Part shown: in pieces, positions 5,090-5,106 of the stretch | Numbering within the stretch: the first letter of the stretch is position 1 | Layout of the letters: each line of letters begins with the position of its first letter | Source of the DNA: Candidatus Nitrosopumilus sp. | GTDB taxonomy: Archaea > Thermoproteota > Nitrososphaeria > Nitrososphaerales > Nitrosopumilaceae | Reading direction: 5' to 3' | NCBI GenBank assembly: GCA_022758935.1 | Contig: JAEMQG010000017.1 | Location: forward strand, 1 to 5,106 | Length of the DNA: 5,106 nucleotides | Program-made: the position numbers and the translations under genes | Notes under the pieces: generated by a model | What the model was told of the DNA's origin: nothing | Databases searched by the model: none | The model's input: only the letters and a program-made list of their open reading frames with translations

Positions 5090-5106
5090 ATGAAAATTTT
5101 TGTTCA
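5090..5106 (+). CDS. Possible first codons of a gene running off the right edge
   Basis: ATG AAA ATT TTT GTT reads MKIFV, a common start of alpha/beta proteins. A weak TATA-like stretch (AATAGTTAG, 5056-5064) lies about 30 bp upstream, and a palindrome lies about 70 bp upstream. Only five full codons are visible, so this cannot be tested here. The 230 bp between 4860 and 5089 hold no convincing gene on either strand. Confidence 0.2.

Noticed and set aside
1..5106. CRISPR array, insertion sequence, tRNA or rRNA
   Set aside because: No regularly spaced repeats, transposase frame, terminal inverted repeats or tRNA-like cloverleaf were found by eye on either strand.

Overview
The window looks like the chromosome of an ammonia-oxidising marine or aquatic Thaumarchaeote (Nitrososphaerota), most likely Nitrosopumilus or a close relative. 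This is inferred from the A+T-rich sequence, the archaeal-type release factor aRF1, a CbtB-like cobalt transporter subunit, a winged-helix protein that resembles the archaeal DUF4443 family, and A/T-rich TATA-like boxes about 20-35 bp upstream of start codons with no clear Shine-Dalgarno sites (leaderless transcription).

Layout. At the left edge is the 5' part of a cbtB-like gene on the minus strand (1-148). About 500 bp without an intact gene follow, holding a possible minus-strand relic of a response-regulator receiver gene (198-595). This gap is bracketed by two near-identical palindromes of the TGGACA-N3/5-TGTCCA type. One (181-197) abuts the cbtB TATA box. The other (653-667) lies on the start codon or transcription start of the plus-strand winged-helix gene (659-1327). 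A signal-anchored DsbA-like thiol oxidoreductase (1369-2013) comes next, then the gene for translation termination factor aRF1 (2077-3360). A HIT-family nucleotide hydrolase or transferase (3350-3763, minus) converges on aRF1 with an 11-bp overlap of the 3' ends. After a 373-bp gap with a possible Cys/His-rich gene remnant and a palindrome, there is a two-helix membrane protein with a coiled coil and no recognised function (4137-4859). A mostly empty 3' end carries a perfect 14-bp palindrome and possibly the first codons of another gene at 5090.

Main point of interest. The aRF1 reading frame is interrupted by one in-frame UGA at codon 131 (2467-2469). The frame continues without a shift for 296 further sense codons that encode the rest of a normal aRF1, including the GGQ loop. 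The UGA stands exactly where the conserved Cys of the YxCxxxF stop-recognition motif should be. It may be a sequencing or assembly error (TGC/TGT to TGA), or it may be a genuine recoding site by which the release factor senses its own activity, analogous in logic to bacterial prfB but without a frameshift.

Second point. The paired palindromes suggest a small regulon in which the winged-helix protein (or another factor) controls itself and the cobalt transporter gene. Most genes here appear to be transcribed as single units from their own promoters. Only the 41-bp gap before the DsbA-like gene would allow read-through from its neighbour.
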